Below, one piece after another: positions 10,941 to 19,103 of a stretch of DNA of 64,000 nucleotides; within the stretch, counting starts at the first letter, position 1; the number at the start of each line of letters is the position of its first letter. The translations under genes were made by a program, and so were the position numbers. The stretch comes from an uncultured Cellvibrio sp. GTDB lineage: Bacteria > Pseudomonadota > Gammaproteobacteria > Pseudomonadales > Cellvibrionaceae. The DNA is taken from positions 62,001-126,000 of the forward strand of contig CAMLKG010000007.1 of NCBI GenBank assembly GCA_946480695.1, given 5' to 3'. The notes below the pieces were generated by a model. It did not search any database, was not told the origin of the DNA, and worked only from the letters and a program-made list of their open reading frames with translations.

Positions 10941-12626
10941 ATGAGTATGAACGAAAGTTTCGCAGAGTTATTTGAAGAAAGCTTGAAAACCGTTGATATG
11001 GTGCCAGGCACTATTGTTACCGGTGTAGTGATCGATATTGATAAAGATTGGGTTACTGTACACGCAGGCTTGAAGTCTGAAGGTGTTATTCCCGCAGAAC
11101 AATTCCGCAACGAACTGGGTGAGTTAAATCTCCAGATCGGTGATGAAGTACAGGTTGCCTTGGAAAGTGTGGAAGATGGTTTCGGCGAAACCAAATTGTC
11201 ACGCGAAAAAGCCAAGCGCGCAGAGGCCTGGAAGATTCTGGAAGCAGCGCATGTTGCTGAAGAAGTTATCAAAGGTGTTATCAATGGCAAGGTTAAGGGT
11301 GGTTTCACCGTTGACGTTGCGGGCATCCGTGCCTTCCTTCCGGGTTCATTGGTAGATGTTCGCCCTGTACGCGAAACTACCCACCTCGAAGGTAAAGAGC
11401 TTGAGTTCAAAGTAATCAAGCTGGATCAAAAGCGTAACAATGTCGTTGTATCTCGCCGTGCTGTGCTTGAGCAGGCCAACTCTGTTGAGCGTGACGAGTT
11501 GTTGGCTACCTTGCAGGAAGGCCAGGCTGTTAAAGGTATCGTTAAAAACCTTACCGACTACGGTGCATTCGTTGACCTGGGTGGTGTAGATGGCTTGTTG
11601 CACATTACCGATATGGCCTGGAAGCGTATTAAGCACCCGGGTGAGATCGTAAACGTTGGCGATGAGATCGACGTTAAGGTATTGAAGTTTGATCGTGAGC
11701 GTAACCGTGTATCTTTAGGCTTGAAACAACTCGGCGAAGATCCATGGATCGCTATCACCAAGCGTTATCCGGAAGGCGCTCGCGTGAAGGCGAAAGTAAC
11801 CAACCTGACAGACTATGGTTGTTTTGCTGAGCTGGAAGAGGGCGTTGAAGGTTTGATCCACGTTTCTGAAATGGATTGGACTAACAAGAACATCCATCCT
11901 TCGAAGGTTGTTCAGCTGGGTGATGAGATTGAGGTTATGGTTCTGGACATCGACGAGGAGCGTCGTCGTATCTCCCTCGGTTTGAAGCAATGCCAGGAAA
12001 ATCCATGGGATGCATTTGCTCGCACATGTGCGAAAGGTGACAAGATCAGTGGCAAAATCAAGTCAATCACTGATTTTGGTATCTTTATCGGCCTGGATGG
12101 CGGTATTGATGGCCTTGTTCATTTATCCGACATTAGCTGGCATGAGGCCGGTGAAGAAGCTGTTCGCAAGTATAAGAAAGGCGACGAGCTGGAAACTGTT
12201 GTATTGGCTATCGATCCAGAGCGCGAGCGTATTTCCCTGGGTATCAAGCAGCTGGAAGCCGATCCTTTCTCCGAATATGTTTCCGTGAACGACAAGGGCG
12301 CCGTTGTTAAAGGTATTGTCAAAGAAGTAGAAGCCAAAGCTGCTGTTGTAACATTGGCTGACGATGTTGAAGCAGTACTGAAAGCGTCCGAGTTAAGCCG
12401 TGAAAAGGTAGAGGATGCGCGTAACCTGTTGAAGGTTGGCGATGAAGTTGAAGCAAAGATTATTGCTGTTGATCGCAAAAACCGCAGCATTAGCCTGTCA
12501 GTAAAATCTAAAGATGTGGAAGATGAGAAGACTGCGATGAAAGAGCTTTCAAGCAAGCAGTCAGATCAGGCCGCTCCCACAACTTTGGGTGACCTGATTA
12601 AAGCGCAAATGCAAAGCAAAGAGTAA
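10941..12626 (+). CDS. rpsA: 30S ribosomal protein S1
   Basis: Large RNA-binding protein of the small subunit that unfolds and docks mRNA for initiation. The 561-aa length is normal for gammaproteobacteria. Six S1 (OB-fold) repeats are visible; repeats 3 to 6 show the regular pattern of a G-x-V-K start, a [15 protein letters not shown] strand, [13 protein letters not shown] loop and [12 protein letters not shown] end. Repeats 1 and 2, which dock on S2 and the ribosome, are more divergent, as usual. ihfB follows after a perfect terminator, the standard gene pair. Confidence 0.98.
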   Translation: MSMNESFAELFEESLKTVDMVPGTIVTGVVIDIDKDWVTVHAGLKSEGVIPAEQFRNELGELNLQIGDEVQVALESVEDGFGETKLSREKAKRAEAWKILEAAHVAEEVIKGVINGKVKGGFTVDVAGIRAFLPGSLVDVRPVRETTHLEGKELEFKVIKLDQKRNNVVVSRRAVLEQANSVERDELLATLQEGQAVKGIVKNLTDYGAFVDLGGVDGLLHITDMAWKRIKHPGEIVNVGDEIDVKVLKFDRERNRVSLGLKQLGEDPWIAITKRYPEGARVKAKVTNLTDYGCFAELEEGVEGLIHVSEMDWTNKNIHPSKVVQLGDEIEVMVLDIDEERRRISLGLKQCQENPWDAFARTCAKGDKISGKIKSITDFGIFIGLDGGIDGLVHLSDISWHEAGEEAVRKYKKGDELETVVLAIDPERERISLGIKQLEADPFSEYVSVNDKGAVVKGIVKEVEAKAAVVTLADDVEAVLKASELSREKVEDARNLLKVGDEVEAKIIAVDRKNRSISLSVKSKDVEDEKTAMKELSSKQSDQAAPTTLGDLIKAQMQSKE

Positions 12627-12637
12627 TCTTTGGTTTT

Positions 12638-12670
12638 CAGTGGCTAGCTTTGCTAGCCACTGTTGTTTTG
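12638..12670 (+). terminator. rho-independent terminator after rpsA
   Basis: CAGTGGCTAGC (12638-12648), TTT loop, GCTAGCCACTG (12652-12662): an 11-base-pair perfect stem followed by the T-rich TTGTTTTG. A TATAAT at 12682-12687, just after it, may be the -10 element for ihfB. Confidence 0.85.
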
Positions 12671-12771
12671 TCGGTATGCGTTATAATGTGGTTAAGTTAA
12701 TTATTGCCCTGGGCTCGTATATTTCTGAAAATTGTGTGGTTTAATCCTTGTCATTAAAAGAGAAACAGGTT

Positions 12772-13062
12772 ATGACCAAGTCAGAATTGATTGAATACAT
12801 TACCGAAAAGCAAAACCAACTAACCATTAAAGACGTAGAGATGTCTGTCAAACTATTGTTAGATTATATGTCTGACATTCTGGCTTCCGGAGAGCGTATC
12901 GAAATACGTGGATTTGGTAGCTTTTCCCTTCACTATCGTGCTCCCCGCACAGGCAGAAATCCTAAAACCGGTGAAGCAGTAGTGCTTGAAGGTAAATATG
13001 TTCCGCATTTTAAGCCAGGTAAAGAAATGCGTGATCGGGTAAACGAAAGCATTAATAAATAA
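12772..13062 (+). CDS. ihfB: integration host factor subunit beta
   Basis: Nucleoid protein that, with IhfA, binds specific sites and bends DNA by about 160 degrees; it helps sigma54 promoters and recombination. The 96-aa protein begins [10 protein letters not shown] and has the DNA-arm signature [21 protein letters not shown] and C-terminal [14 protein letters not shown]. It is distinguished from HU by the IEIRGFGSF and YRAPR forms and by its place after rpsA. An upstream in-frame TTG at 12748 is less likely than the ATG at 12772. Confidence 0.97.
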   Translation: MTKSELIEYITEKQNQLTIKDVEMSVKLLLDYMSDILASGERIEIRGFGSFSLHYRAPRTGRNPKTGEAVVLEGKYVPHFKPGKEMRDRVNESINK

Positions 13063-13093
13063 GTGATGAAACCTGAATAATTTCGATAAGCGT

Positions 13094-14080
13094 TTATTGA
13101 TTTCTTCCCGCCCCAAGCTTGGCTGCAATAACAATTAACGGTAGATAGGCAAGGGTTAGTGCAACGAGCGGGCTTATTTGCTTGAAGGCATTTAATAACG
13201 CGAGCGGACACAGCCAAGCCACATTAACCATTAAAATTAATAATGTGGTTTTAGTATGGCCGATTTTTATAGCGATTTTTTGATAGCTATGACTGCGATG
13301 GGGAAGATAAAATTTTTGGCCTGTCAGGAATCGGGTAAAAAGAGTGTAAGTTGCATCTGTAATAAAAACAGCCATGATAATTAACCATGCAATAGCAATT
13401 TCCATTGAATTAATACTGGTTTTTACCGCAATAAGCCCAAAGGCGAATCCTAAAAACAAACTTCCTGAATCCCCCATAAAAATTTTGGCAGAAGGAAAAT
13501 TCCAAAATAAAAACCCCGCGCTTGCAAATCCAACTATCAACAACAAATTAATTGTCCCTTTGTCAATTTTGAAATAATGCAGGAGGAATGCCATTGAGGC
13601 GCAAATAAAAATGGCCTGCATTGTGGCTATGCCATTAATTCCATCCATAAAGTTATATAAATTTGTTAACCATAATGTTCCGAGTGTCGCAAAAAGGCTT
13701 AGTGCTAATAAAATTGGGAAGGGAAGGTTGGAGTTTTTAAAGCAAAAATATATTCCTGCCAAAACAATGACAAACTGTGCTGCAAGGCGCAGGGGAACGC
13801 TCAAATTCATAAAATCATCAAAAGCGCCAAGGGTCGCCATCGCCACGAGCAATATTATGTAGATGCTTAAAGGGGCATCATACGGAGAGGCAAAAATCGA
13901 TAAATAAACAGAGATTAAAGTGGCGGTAATGGTAATGGCAATTCCGCCACCTCTTGGCGTCGGTCGACTATGGGAGCTGCGATCATTGGGGATATCCAGC
14001 AATCGCCCGCCCAATCGCTTGATGATTATCCAGGATAAGAAAAAGGAAAGAAGAAAAGAAAATATCGCAATAATAATCAT
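13094..14080 (-). CDS. MraY/WecA-family glycosyl-phosphate transferase (WbpL-like)
   Basis: Integral membrane enzyme that would transfer a sugar 1-phosphate from a UDP-sugar to undecaprenyl phosphate, starting synthesis of an O-antigen or other glycan. The 328-aa product has about ten hydrophobic segments, the N-terminal DIPNDRSSHSRPTPRGGG motif typical of WbpL/WecA, the aspartate motif GAFDDFMNL, FMDGINGIA, MGDSGSLFLGF and the basic loop HRSHSYQ. It is convergent with ihfB, with a 31-base gap. In Pseudomonas the O-antigen locus, including wbpL, follows ihfB, so the location supports this role. Its sugar specificity cannot be read from sequence. Confidence 0.9.
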   Translation of the reverse strand: MIIIAIFSFLLSFFLSWIIIKRLGGRLLDIPNDRSSHSRPTPRGGGIAITITATLISVYLSIFASPYDAPLSIYIILLVAMATLGAFDDFMNLSVPLRLAAQFVIVLAGIYFCFKNSNLPFPILLALSLFATLGTLWLTNLYNFMDGINGIATMQAIFICASMAFLLHYFKIDKGTINLLLIVGFASAGFLFWNFPSAKIFMGDSGSLFLGFAFGLIAVKTSINSMEIAIAWLIIMAVFITDATYTLFTRFLTGQKFYLPHRSHSYQKIAIKIGHTKTTLLILMVNVAWLCPLALLNAFKQISPLVALTLAYLPLIVIAAKLGAGRNQ

Positions 14081-14143
14081 AAATTTTGACGTTCGTTTTT
14101 TGCATATTCTAGCTGTATTAGAAATTCCTTTCCCAGGTTTTTG

Positions 14144-14191
14144 TGCACCATATTATTTTCCCTTAGTTGTTTGTTGCTCGATAATGGTGCG
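14144..14191 (+). promoter_or_regulatory. NtrC-like enhancer sites upstream of amtB
   Basis: A perfect NtrC half-site TGCACCA lies at 14144-14150. A 17-base site TGCTCGATAATGGTGCG lies at 14175-14191 and matches the TGCACCA-N3-TGGTGCA palindrome at 11 of 14 positions. They sit about 90-140 bases upstream of the start point predicted from the sigma54-like promoter, the usual place for NtrC. Inference from consensus matching. Confidence 0.45.
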
Positions 14192-14254
14192 ATATAGGTG
14201 CTCGTTCTGATATTACAAAATCCTATATTATTGATATAAATAAAGTAATTTTTT

Positions 14255-14271
14255 TTGGATTAAAGTTTGCT
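14255..14271 (+). promoter_or_regulatory. sigma54-type -24/-12 promoter for amtB
   Basis: TTGGATTAAAGTTTGCT contains the invariant GG (14257-14258) and GC (14269-14270) exactly ten bases apart, with a TTGC -12 element. The predicted transcription start is near 14282, leaving a leader of about 180 bases before the preferred amtB ATG. The 379-base region from 14081 to 14459 is AT-rich and holds no gene I can support. Confidence 0.55.
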
Positions 14272-14459
14272 TATCCATGGTTCATTTTTATTTTTACATT
14301 GTTTTTGATAGTTTTCGGCCCTTTATTGGGGCATTAACTTTGTTTGGTTTAGTTATTTAGCGCATTTACAGGCCCGAAAGAAAATAACGATGTTTCAAAA
14401 TGGCGCATGTCATCCGGTAGGGGTGGACCATGCTAAAAAATAATCATTATGGGGTAAGT

Positions 14460-15764
14460 ATGAAGAAGACAAGCTTAATTATGTTTTTTGCCAGTTTGGC
14501 CACTATCAGCCCGACGTTATGGGCGCAGGAGCCAACGATTAACCAAGCAAACACGGCTTGGATTTTAACCTCCACAGCGCTCGTGTTATTCATGACTCTT
14601 CCTGGCCTTGCGTTATTTTATGGCGGCCTGGTCAGGGTTAAAAATATTTTGTCTGTGTTGATGCAATGTTTTGCGATCGCTTGTGTGGTTTCATTACTGT
14701 GGTTAGTTGCCGGTTATAGCTTGAGTTTCGGAACAGGTAATGCCTGGATTGGTGACTTGAGTATGGCTTTCATGGCGAATATTACTGAAGACGCGTTATC
14801 GGGCGATATTCCTTTGAGTTTGCATGCAATGTACCAGATGACGTTTGCGATTATCACTCCTGCATTGATTGTGGGGGCGTTTGCTGAGCGCATGAAATTT
14901 TCTTCCATGTTGATCTTCTCGGCGTTGTGGCTATTTGCTGTGTATATTCCTGTGTGTCATTGGGTTTGGGCAAGTTCAGGTTGGCTATTTACAAAAGGCC
15001 TGCTTGATTTTGCGGGTGGCACCGTTGTTCATATCACCGCAGGCGTTGCTGCCCTGGTAGCCGCCGTTGTCGTCGGTAAACGCAATGGTTTTCCTACAAC
15101 CGCTATGCCTCCGCATAATATGACTATGACGGTGACCGGGGCCGGAATGCTCTGGGTTGGTTGGTTCGGTTTTAATGCGGGCAGCGCATTGGCGGCTAAT
15201 GGGAATGCGGCCATGGCAATGTTAGTAACCCATATCTCTGCGGCCGCTGGTGCGTTGGCGTGGATGACCATCGAGTGGATTCGATTCAGAAAACCAAGCG
15301 TGTTGGGTATAGTTACCGGTATGGTTGCCGGATTAGGAACCATCACTCCCGCATCGGGATATGTTGGGCCAGGCGGAGCTTTAATTATTGGCCTGTCTGC
15401 AGGTGTTATTTGTTTCGTCATGACCCATCTGGTGAAGCGTGTATGGAAAATCGATGACTCATTGGATGTATTTCCCGTCCATGGTATAGGTGGCGTGCTA
15501 GGCACAATTATGGCTGGTATTTTTGCGTCCACTGAGTTGGGGGTATTTAGTGGCCAGGGTTTTGCCTCGGGAATTGAATCAATGGGGCAGCAGCTTGGTG
15601 TACAGCTTTTGGGAGTAGTAGTTACATTTGTTTACACCGCGATAATAACCTATGTGCTGCTCAAGCTGACCGGTGTTTTAACCTCCGGCCTGCGTGTGAG
15701 TAAAGAAGAGGAAACCATCGGTCTGGATTTGAGTTTGCACGAAGAAGATGGTTACAAGCTCTAG
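14460..15764 (+). CDS. amtB: ammonium transporter (Amt/MEP/Rh family)
   Basis: Inner-membrane trimeric ammonium channel used at low ammonium. It has a cleavable signal peptide (MKKTSLIMFF..., cleavage near LWAQ), eleven hydrophobic segments, the family motif PGLALFYGGLVRVKN, and both pore histidines in DFAGGTVVHITAG and FPVHGIGG. The ATG at 14460 gives a typical signal peptide; an ATG at 14430 with AGGGG upstream would add ten residues and is a real alternative. In most proteobacteria glnK, the PII regulator, precedes amtB; none is present here. Upstream sigma54 and NtrC-like sites suggest nitrogen control. Confidence 0.95.
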   Translation: MKKTSLIMFFASLATISPTLWAQEPTINQANTAWILTSTALVLFMTLPGLALFYGGLVRVKNILSVLMQCFAIACVVSLLWLVAGYSLSFGTGNAWIGDLSMAFMANITEDALSGDIPLSLHAMYQMTFAIITPALIVGAFAERMKFSSMLIFSALWLFAVYIPVCHWVWASSGWLFTKGLLDFAGGTVVHITAGVAALVAAVVVGKRNGFPTTAMPPHNMTMTVTGAGMLWVGWFGFNAGSALAANGNAAMAMLVTHISAAAGALAWMTIEWIRFRKPSVLGIVTGMVAGLGTITPASGYVGPGGALIIGLSAGVICFVMTHLVKRVWKIDDSLDVFPVHGIGGVLGTIMAGIFASTELGVFSGQGFASGIESMGQQLGVQLLGVVVTFVYTAIITYVLLKLTGVLTSGLRVSKEEETIGLDLSLHEEDGYKL

Positions 15765-15783
15765 GCAGAATTGATCGACGAAG

Positions 15784-15808
15784 AGAGGAGCATCAGGCTC
15801 CTCTTTTT
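15784..15808 (+). terminator. terminator between amtB and trmH-like gene
   Basis: AGAGGAGC-ATCAG-GCTCCTCT stem followed by TTTT. It lies between convergent genes, so it may act in both directions, although the T run supports the plus strand. Confidence 0.8.
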
Positions 15809-15814
15809 ACACTG

Positions 15815-16588
15815 TTATTTGAACGCGATAAGCGCTGCTGTAACGGCAACATTCAGGGATTCAACACCGTTATTCATAGGAATACATACTTTCTCATCGC
15901 TCAGGTTTTCAACCTCTTTTGAGACGCCCTCTGATTCATTACCCAGCACAAAAATACATGAAGCAGCCGGCGAGAATTTTTTGAGTTCAAGCTTTGCATG
16001 TGATGAAAGCACGCAAACGATTGTCCCCTGTTGCTGGAAGTCTTTAAGGGCGCCTTTTAAATCCTTACAGCGTAAAAGCGGTGCACGAAATACGGTACCG
16101 GCGCTCGCTTTAATAACTAGCGGATCAATTTGAGCATTGCCTTTTTGAGGCAGCAAAATCCCGTCAATATTGCCTGCACAAGCTGATCGTATAATCATTC
16201 CAAGGTTTTGTGGATTTTGAACGCCATCAAGAGCCAACAAAGTGTATTTTTTATTTTTATTCGCGGCAATAAATTGATCGTACCCTTGATAACCTTGCAG
16301 TTGTAAGTCGGCAGCTACGCCCTGGTCTTGCGCTGCATTCTTTGAAATACGCGATAAAGCCTGGCGCTCATGGAAAACTATTTCCGCACCTTTCGATTTC
16401 GCTAATTCGAGAATTTCGTCAATAATTCCCACAGCTTTATTGCTCTTTGCCAGATGCAATCGATAAACGCAGGTTGATGGGTCTTGCAATGCTTCAAGTA
16501 CAGTCTTGCGACCATAGACGGTCATTAATGAATCAAAAAAACGCTTTTTTTCTAAATATTCTGCGCTATCTTCACGCGGTCTATTCAT
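15815..16588 (-). CDS. TrmH/SpoU-family RNA 2'-O-methyltransferase
   Basis: S-adenosylmethionine-dependent ribose methylation of rRNA or tRNA by the SPOUT knot fold. The product (257 aa from the ATG at 16588) has an L30e-like N-terminal substrate domain beginning VYGRKTVLEAL, then the SpoU motifs: ALDGVQNPQNLGMIIRSA, VLGNESEGVS and IPMNNGVESLNVAVTAAL. Best described as RlmB-like, but the target nucleotide is not readable from sequence; it lacks the short RlmB start and has a 20-residue charged N-terminal extension. A start at 16615 would overlap pdxJ by 13 bases. It is the last gene of a cyclophilin-pdxJ-trmH operon. Confidence 0.88.
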   Translation of the reverse strand: MNRPREDSAEYLEKKRFFDSLMTVYGRKTVLEALQDPSTCVYRLHLAKSNKAVGIIDEILELAKSKGAEIVFHERQALSRISKNAAQDQGVAADLQLQGYQGYDQFIAANKNKKYTLLALDGVQNPQNLGMIIRSACAGNIDGILLPQKGNAQIDPLVIKASAGTVFRAPLLRCKDLKGALKDFQQQGTIVCVLSSHAKLELKKFSPAASCIFVLGNESEGVSKEVENLSDEKVCIPMNNGVESLNVAVTAALIAFK

Positions 16589-16602
16589 GATGATTTCCCG
16601 CG

Positions 16603-17373
16603 CTAGGCTATACAAATTTTTTTATAGGATTGAACCGCAGGTACCAACCCCATATTAATAGCATCGACTATTAATGCGTGCCCAATGGAAACCTCCAGCA
16701 ATGCCGGAACCTGGCGGAAATAACCGAGGTTGTCCAGGTTCAAATCATGTCCGGCGTTGAGTCCGATACCTATGGATTGAGCATGGATAGCGGCTGTCCG
16801 GTAGGTTTCGAATAATTTATGGAAGCGATCATCCTGTTGCTTAAAATGTTCAGCATAAGGGCCTGTATAAAGCTCAATGCGATCCGCTCCAATTTGTTTC
16901 GCGCGCGAGATTTGTTCTATATCCGGGTCCATAAATAAACTGACCCGCACACCCAGATCCTGTAATTCTTTAATCAAAGGGCGCAACTTTTCGCCCGCGA
17001 TTTTTAAGTCAAAGCCATGGTCTGAAGTAAGTTGATCATTGGAATCAGGAACCAACGTACATTGATGCGGGCGTACATCTTTAACCAGCTTGATAAATCC
17101 GGGAAAATTACCTATTGAATCTGCGTAGGGGTTTCCCTCGATATTAAATTCAACCCCGCGATGGTTATTTACCAACTCGCTAAGTTCGTAAACATCCCGC
17201 GGGCGAATATGACGTTGGTCGGGGCGGGGATGTACAGTTAATCCATCAGCTCCGGCTTCAATGCAGGTTTCCCCATGGGTGACCAGGTTCGGGTAATTAC
17301 CGGGGCGGGAATTGCGAATTAACGCAATCTTATTCAGGTTAACACTGAGCGCAGTGTTATTGTTTGGTTTCAT
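16603..17373 (-). CDS. pdxJ: pyridoxine 5'-phosphate synthase, Bacteroidetes-like form
   Basis: Condenses 1-deoxyxylulose 5-phosphate with 3-amino-2-oxopropyl phosphate to form pyridoxine 5'-phosphate. The TIM-barrel protein (256 aa) keeps the catalytic His48 (TVHPRPD), Glu79 (FNIEG), His209 (LNAGHDLNL) and VSIGHALI. Its N-terminus is LSVNLNKIALIRNSR where E. coli has VNIDHIATLRNAR, and it carries EFNIEGNP and PHQCTLVPD; these are forms I associate with Bacteroidetes enzymes. The ATG at 17373 overlaps the cyclophilin gene by 17 bases, suggesting translational coupling. The usual recO neighbour is absent, so this may be a second or transferred copy. Confidence 0.9.
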   Translation of the reverse strand: MKPNNNTALSVNLNKIALIRNSRPGNYPNLVTHGETCIEAGADGLTVHPRPDQRHIRPRDVYELSELVNNHRGVEFNIEGNPYADSIGNFPGFIKLVKDVRPHQCTLVPDSNDQLTSDHGFDLKIAGEKLRPLIKELQDLGVRVSLFMDPDIEQISRAKQIGADRIELYTGPYAEHFKQQDDRFHKLFETYRTAAIHAQSIGIGLNAGHDLNLDNLGYFRQVPALLEVSIGHALIVDAINMGLVPAVQSYKKICIA

Positions 17374-18004
17374 CGATTGGCACCAATACATCTTTAAATG
17401 GGGAGGGTTTCTGCGCTGCTGGCGTGTTGTCCACAAATACTGTGTTGGTACGGGTAGCGCTCAAGATGCGCACCGCATAATTTGGAGCTTCCGGAAAGGC
17501 TTTGTACATCCCGCGTGGTTCTTCAGCAATTTTTTCGATGACCTCCATTCCCGCAACAACCTTACCAAAAACAGTGTAGCCAGGCTTGGTTTCAGTGGCG
17601 TTAAGCCCGTCGTTATTTTTTAGGTTAATGTAAAATTGTGAGGTTGCACTGTCAGGATCAGATTGCCTTGCCATGGCGATTGTTTTGTAATCATTTCCCA
17701 GTCCGTTGCCAGATTCATTTTTTATCGCTTTCGCGGTTGTTTTTTCAGCAAAATCAAATGTCATGCCTCCACCCTGGACAACAAATCCGGGAACTATCCG
17801 GTGGAAGATAGTGCCGTCGTAGAATTTATTATCAACGTAATCCAAAAAATTCTTTACGGTGACCGGCGCTTCCTTGGGATAAAGCTCAATTACAAATGTT
17901 CCTAAATCGGTTTTCATTGCCACGAGCGGTTTATCGGCTGCCTGTAGTTCCATGCTGCCATGGATGCAAAAAAATAATAAAAACGAATACAAGTACCTTG
18001 CCAT
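17357..18004 (-). CDS. periplasmic cyclophilin-type peptidyl-prolyl isomerase
   Basis: Catalyses proline cis-trans isomerisation during folding of exported proteins. It has a signal peptide (MARYLYSFLLFFCIHG..., cleavage near LQAAD) followed by one cyclophilin domain with FYDGTIFHRIVPGFVVQGG, MARQSDPDSATSQFYINL and GYTVFGKVVAGMEV. The C-terminus has a proline/serine extension of about 25 residues. The start at 18004 has GGTGAG seven bases upstream; an ATG at 18019 lacks such a site. First gene of the operon with pdxJ and the TrmH-like gene. PpiA-like, but bacteria often carry several cyclophilins, so no symbol is given. Confidence 0.92.
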   Translation of the reverse strand: MARYLYSFLLFFCIHGSMELQAADKPLVAMKTDLGTFVIELYPKEAPVTVKNFLDYVDNKFYDGTIFHRIVPGFVVQGGGMTFDFAEKTTAKAIKNESGNGLGNDYKTIAMARQSDPDSATSQFYINLKNNDGLNATETKPGYTVFGKVVAGMEVIEKIAEEPRGMYKAFPEAPNYAVRILSATRTNTVFVDNTPAAQKPSPFKDVLVPIDETKQ

Positions 18005-18047
18005 GAATGTTCTCACCATTATTTTAAAAACAATTAAAACATTTCAA

Positions 18048-18707
18048 TTAACGCCACTCAGACCTGCGCTTGCGGCGACCGAAGCCCTGGAGAACAAATG
18101 AAAGTATGACACCACCCAGGACCAATCCTCCGCCATACACCCAATGATTAAAACGATCCGTATTTTTTAATTTTTCATTTTCGGCTTTGATAACATCCGC
18201 ATGGGTTTGCAGTAATTGATTTTCTTTCAGCAGGCGTTGGTGTTCCTCTTCCAAATTAAGTGCGGTGGTAGCGGCTTGGCGCATGTCCTCGGTATCTGTT
18301 AACAATTGTTGATGTTCTTGTTGGAGCTGGGCAAGCTGCTCTTTGAGTTGTGTATTTTCTGTTTGCAATGCCACCAGGTCACGCGAAGAACTGGATAGTG
18401 TGGCTAATTGCATAGCCGCTGTCGGCTTATCAGTAATATTTTGGCTGCGTACCCATCCCTCGGTGCCATCCGGCGTTACGACTAGCGACCATAAATTATT
18501 GTCCGAGCCAGTTTCCTCACGAATAAAATTTAGTTTGGTACCGCTCGCAACGCCTTGTTGCAAAACACTGGCCTGGGGATTTTTCTCACTGCGCACGGGA
18601 ATATAAATAACGTCGGATACATATCTATCTACCGCATAAACAGAAACGCTGGTGAGTGACAAAAAGAGAAAAGAAAGTTTTGCGATGGGCAGAGGAATCT
18701 TTTTCAC
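18048..18707 (-). CDS. SH3-domain protein with coiled coil and C-terminal membrane anchor (TIGR04211-like)
   Basis: A 219-aa envelope protein. Signal peptide to about residue 25 (cleavage near VYAVD), then a bacterial SH3 domain (VRSEKNPQASVLQQG to GWVRSQNI), a long coiled coil of leucine/glutamate/glutamine heptads (about residues 105-180), and a hydrophobic segment WVYGGGLVLGGVILSFVLQ before a basic RRKRRSEWR tail. This order matches the SH3-and-anchor family that includes E. coli YgiM. Function is unknown; the fold suggests binding to cell wall or an envelope partner. Confidence 0.85.
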   Translation of the reverse strand: MKKIPLPIAKLSFLFLSLTSVSVYAVDRYVSDVIYIPVRSEKNPQASVLQQGVASGTKLNFIREETGSDNNLWSLVVTPDGTEGWVRSQNITDKPTAAMQLATLSSSSRDLVALQTENTQLKEQLAQLQQEHQQLLTDTEDMRQAATTALNLEEEHQRLLKENQLLQTHADVIKAENEKLKNTDRFNHWVYGGGLVLGGVILSFVLQGFGRRKRRSEWR

Positions 18708-18744
18708 TGTGTTCCGATCCTTAAGCAGATTTAAAGGAAAAATG

Positions 18745-19044
18745 TTATGGCAATACTTTTTTGAAGGGTTTTACGACTACCCTGGCATAAATGCCGGCTG
18801 CACAATAGGGATCCTCATCCGCCCAATGTTGGGCATCGGCGAGCGAGGCAAATTCCGCAATGACCAAACTCCCGGTAAATCCTGCGTCGCCAGGGTTTTC
18901 ATTATCTATCGCGGGATGAGGTCCCGCTACCAATAAGCGTCCTTCATCATTGAGTTGTTGCAGTCTGGCTAAATGCGCGGGCCGAGTCAGTTTGCGCTTT
19001 TCGAGGCTGTTTGGTTTGTCTTCACTGATAATGGCGTAAAGCAT
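18745..19044 (-). CDS. yciI: YciI-family protein
   Basis: A 99-aa single-domain protein of the YciI-like ferredoxin-fold family, with the conserved N-terminal [23 protein letters not shown] and GPHPAI segments and the [13 protein letters not shown]-terminal core. The His-Asp pair of the family (RPAHL, and Asp in ADEDPY) is present. Cellular role unknown. In Pseudomonas and E. coli it also lies next to septation-protein-like and PHP genes, so the neighbourhood is conserved. Confidence 0.9.
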   Translation of the reverse strand: MLYAIISEDKPNSLEKRKLTRPAHLARLQQLNDEGRLLVAGPHPAIDNENPGDAGFTGSLVIAEFASLADAQHWADEDPYCAAGIYARVVVKPFKKVLP

Positions 19045-19103
19045 GTCATTCTTCTCTCAATTGACTTGATTTGCAGCTTATCCAAATGCGATTTCGCTCG
19101 CGG

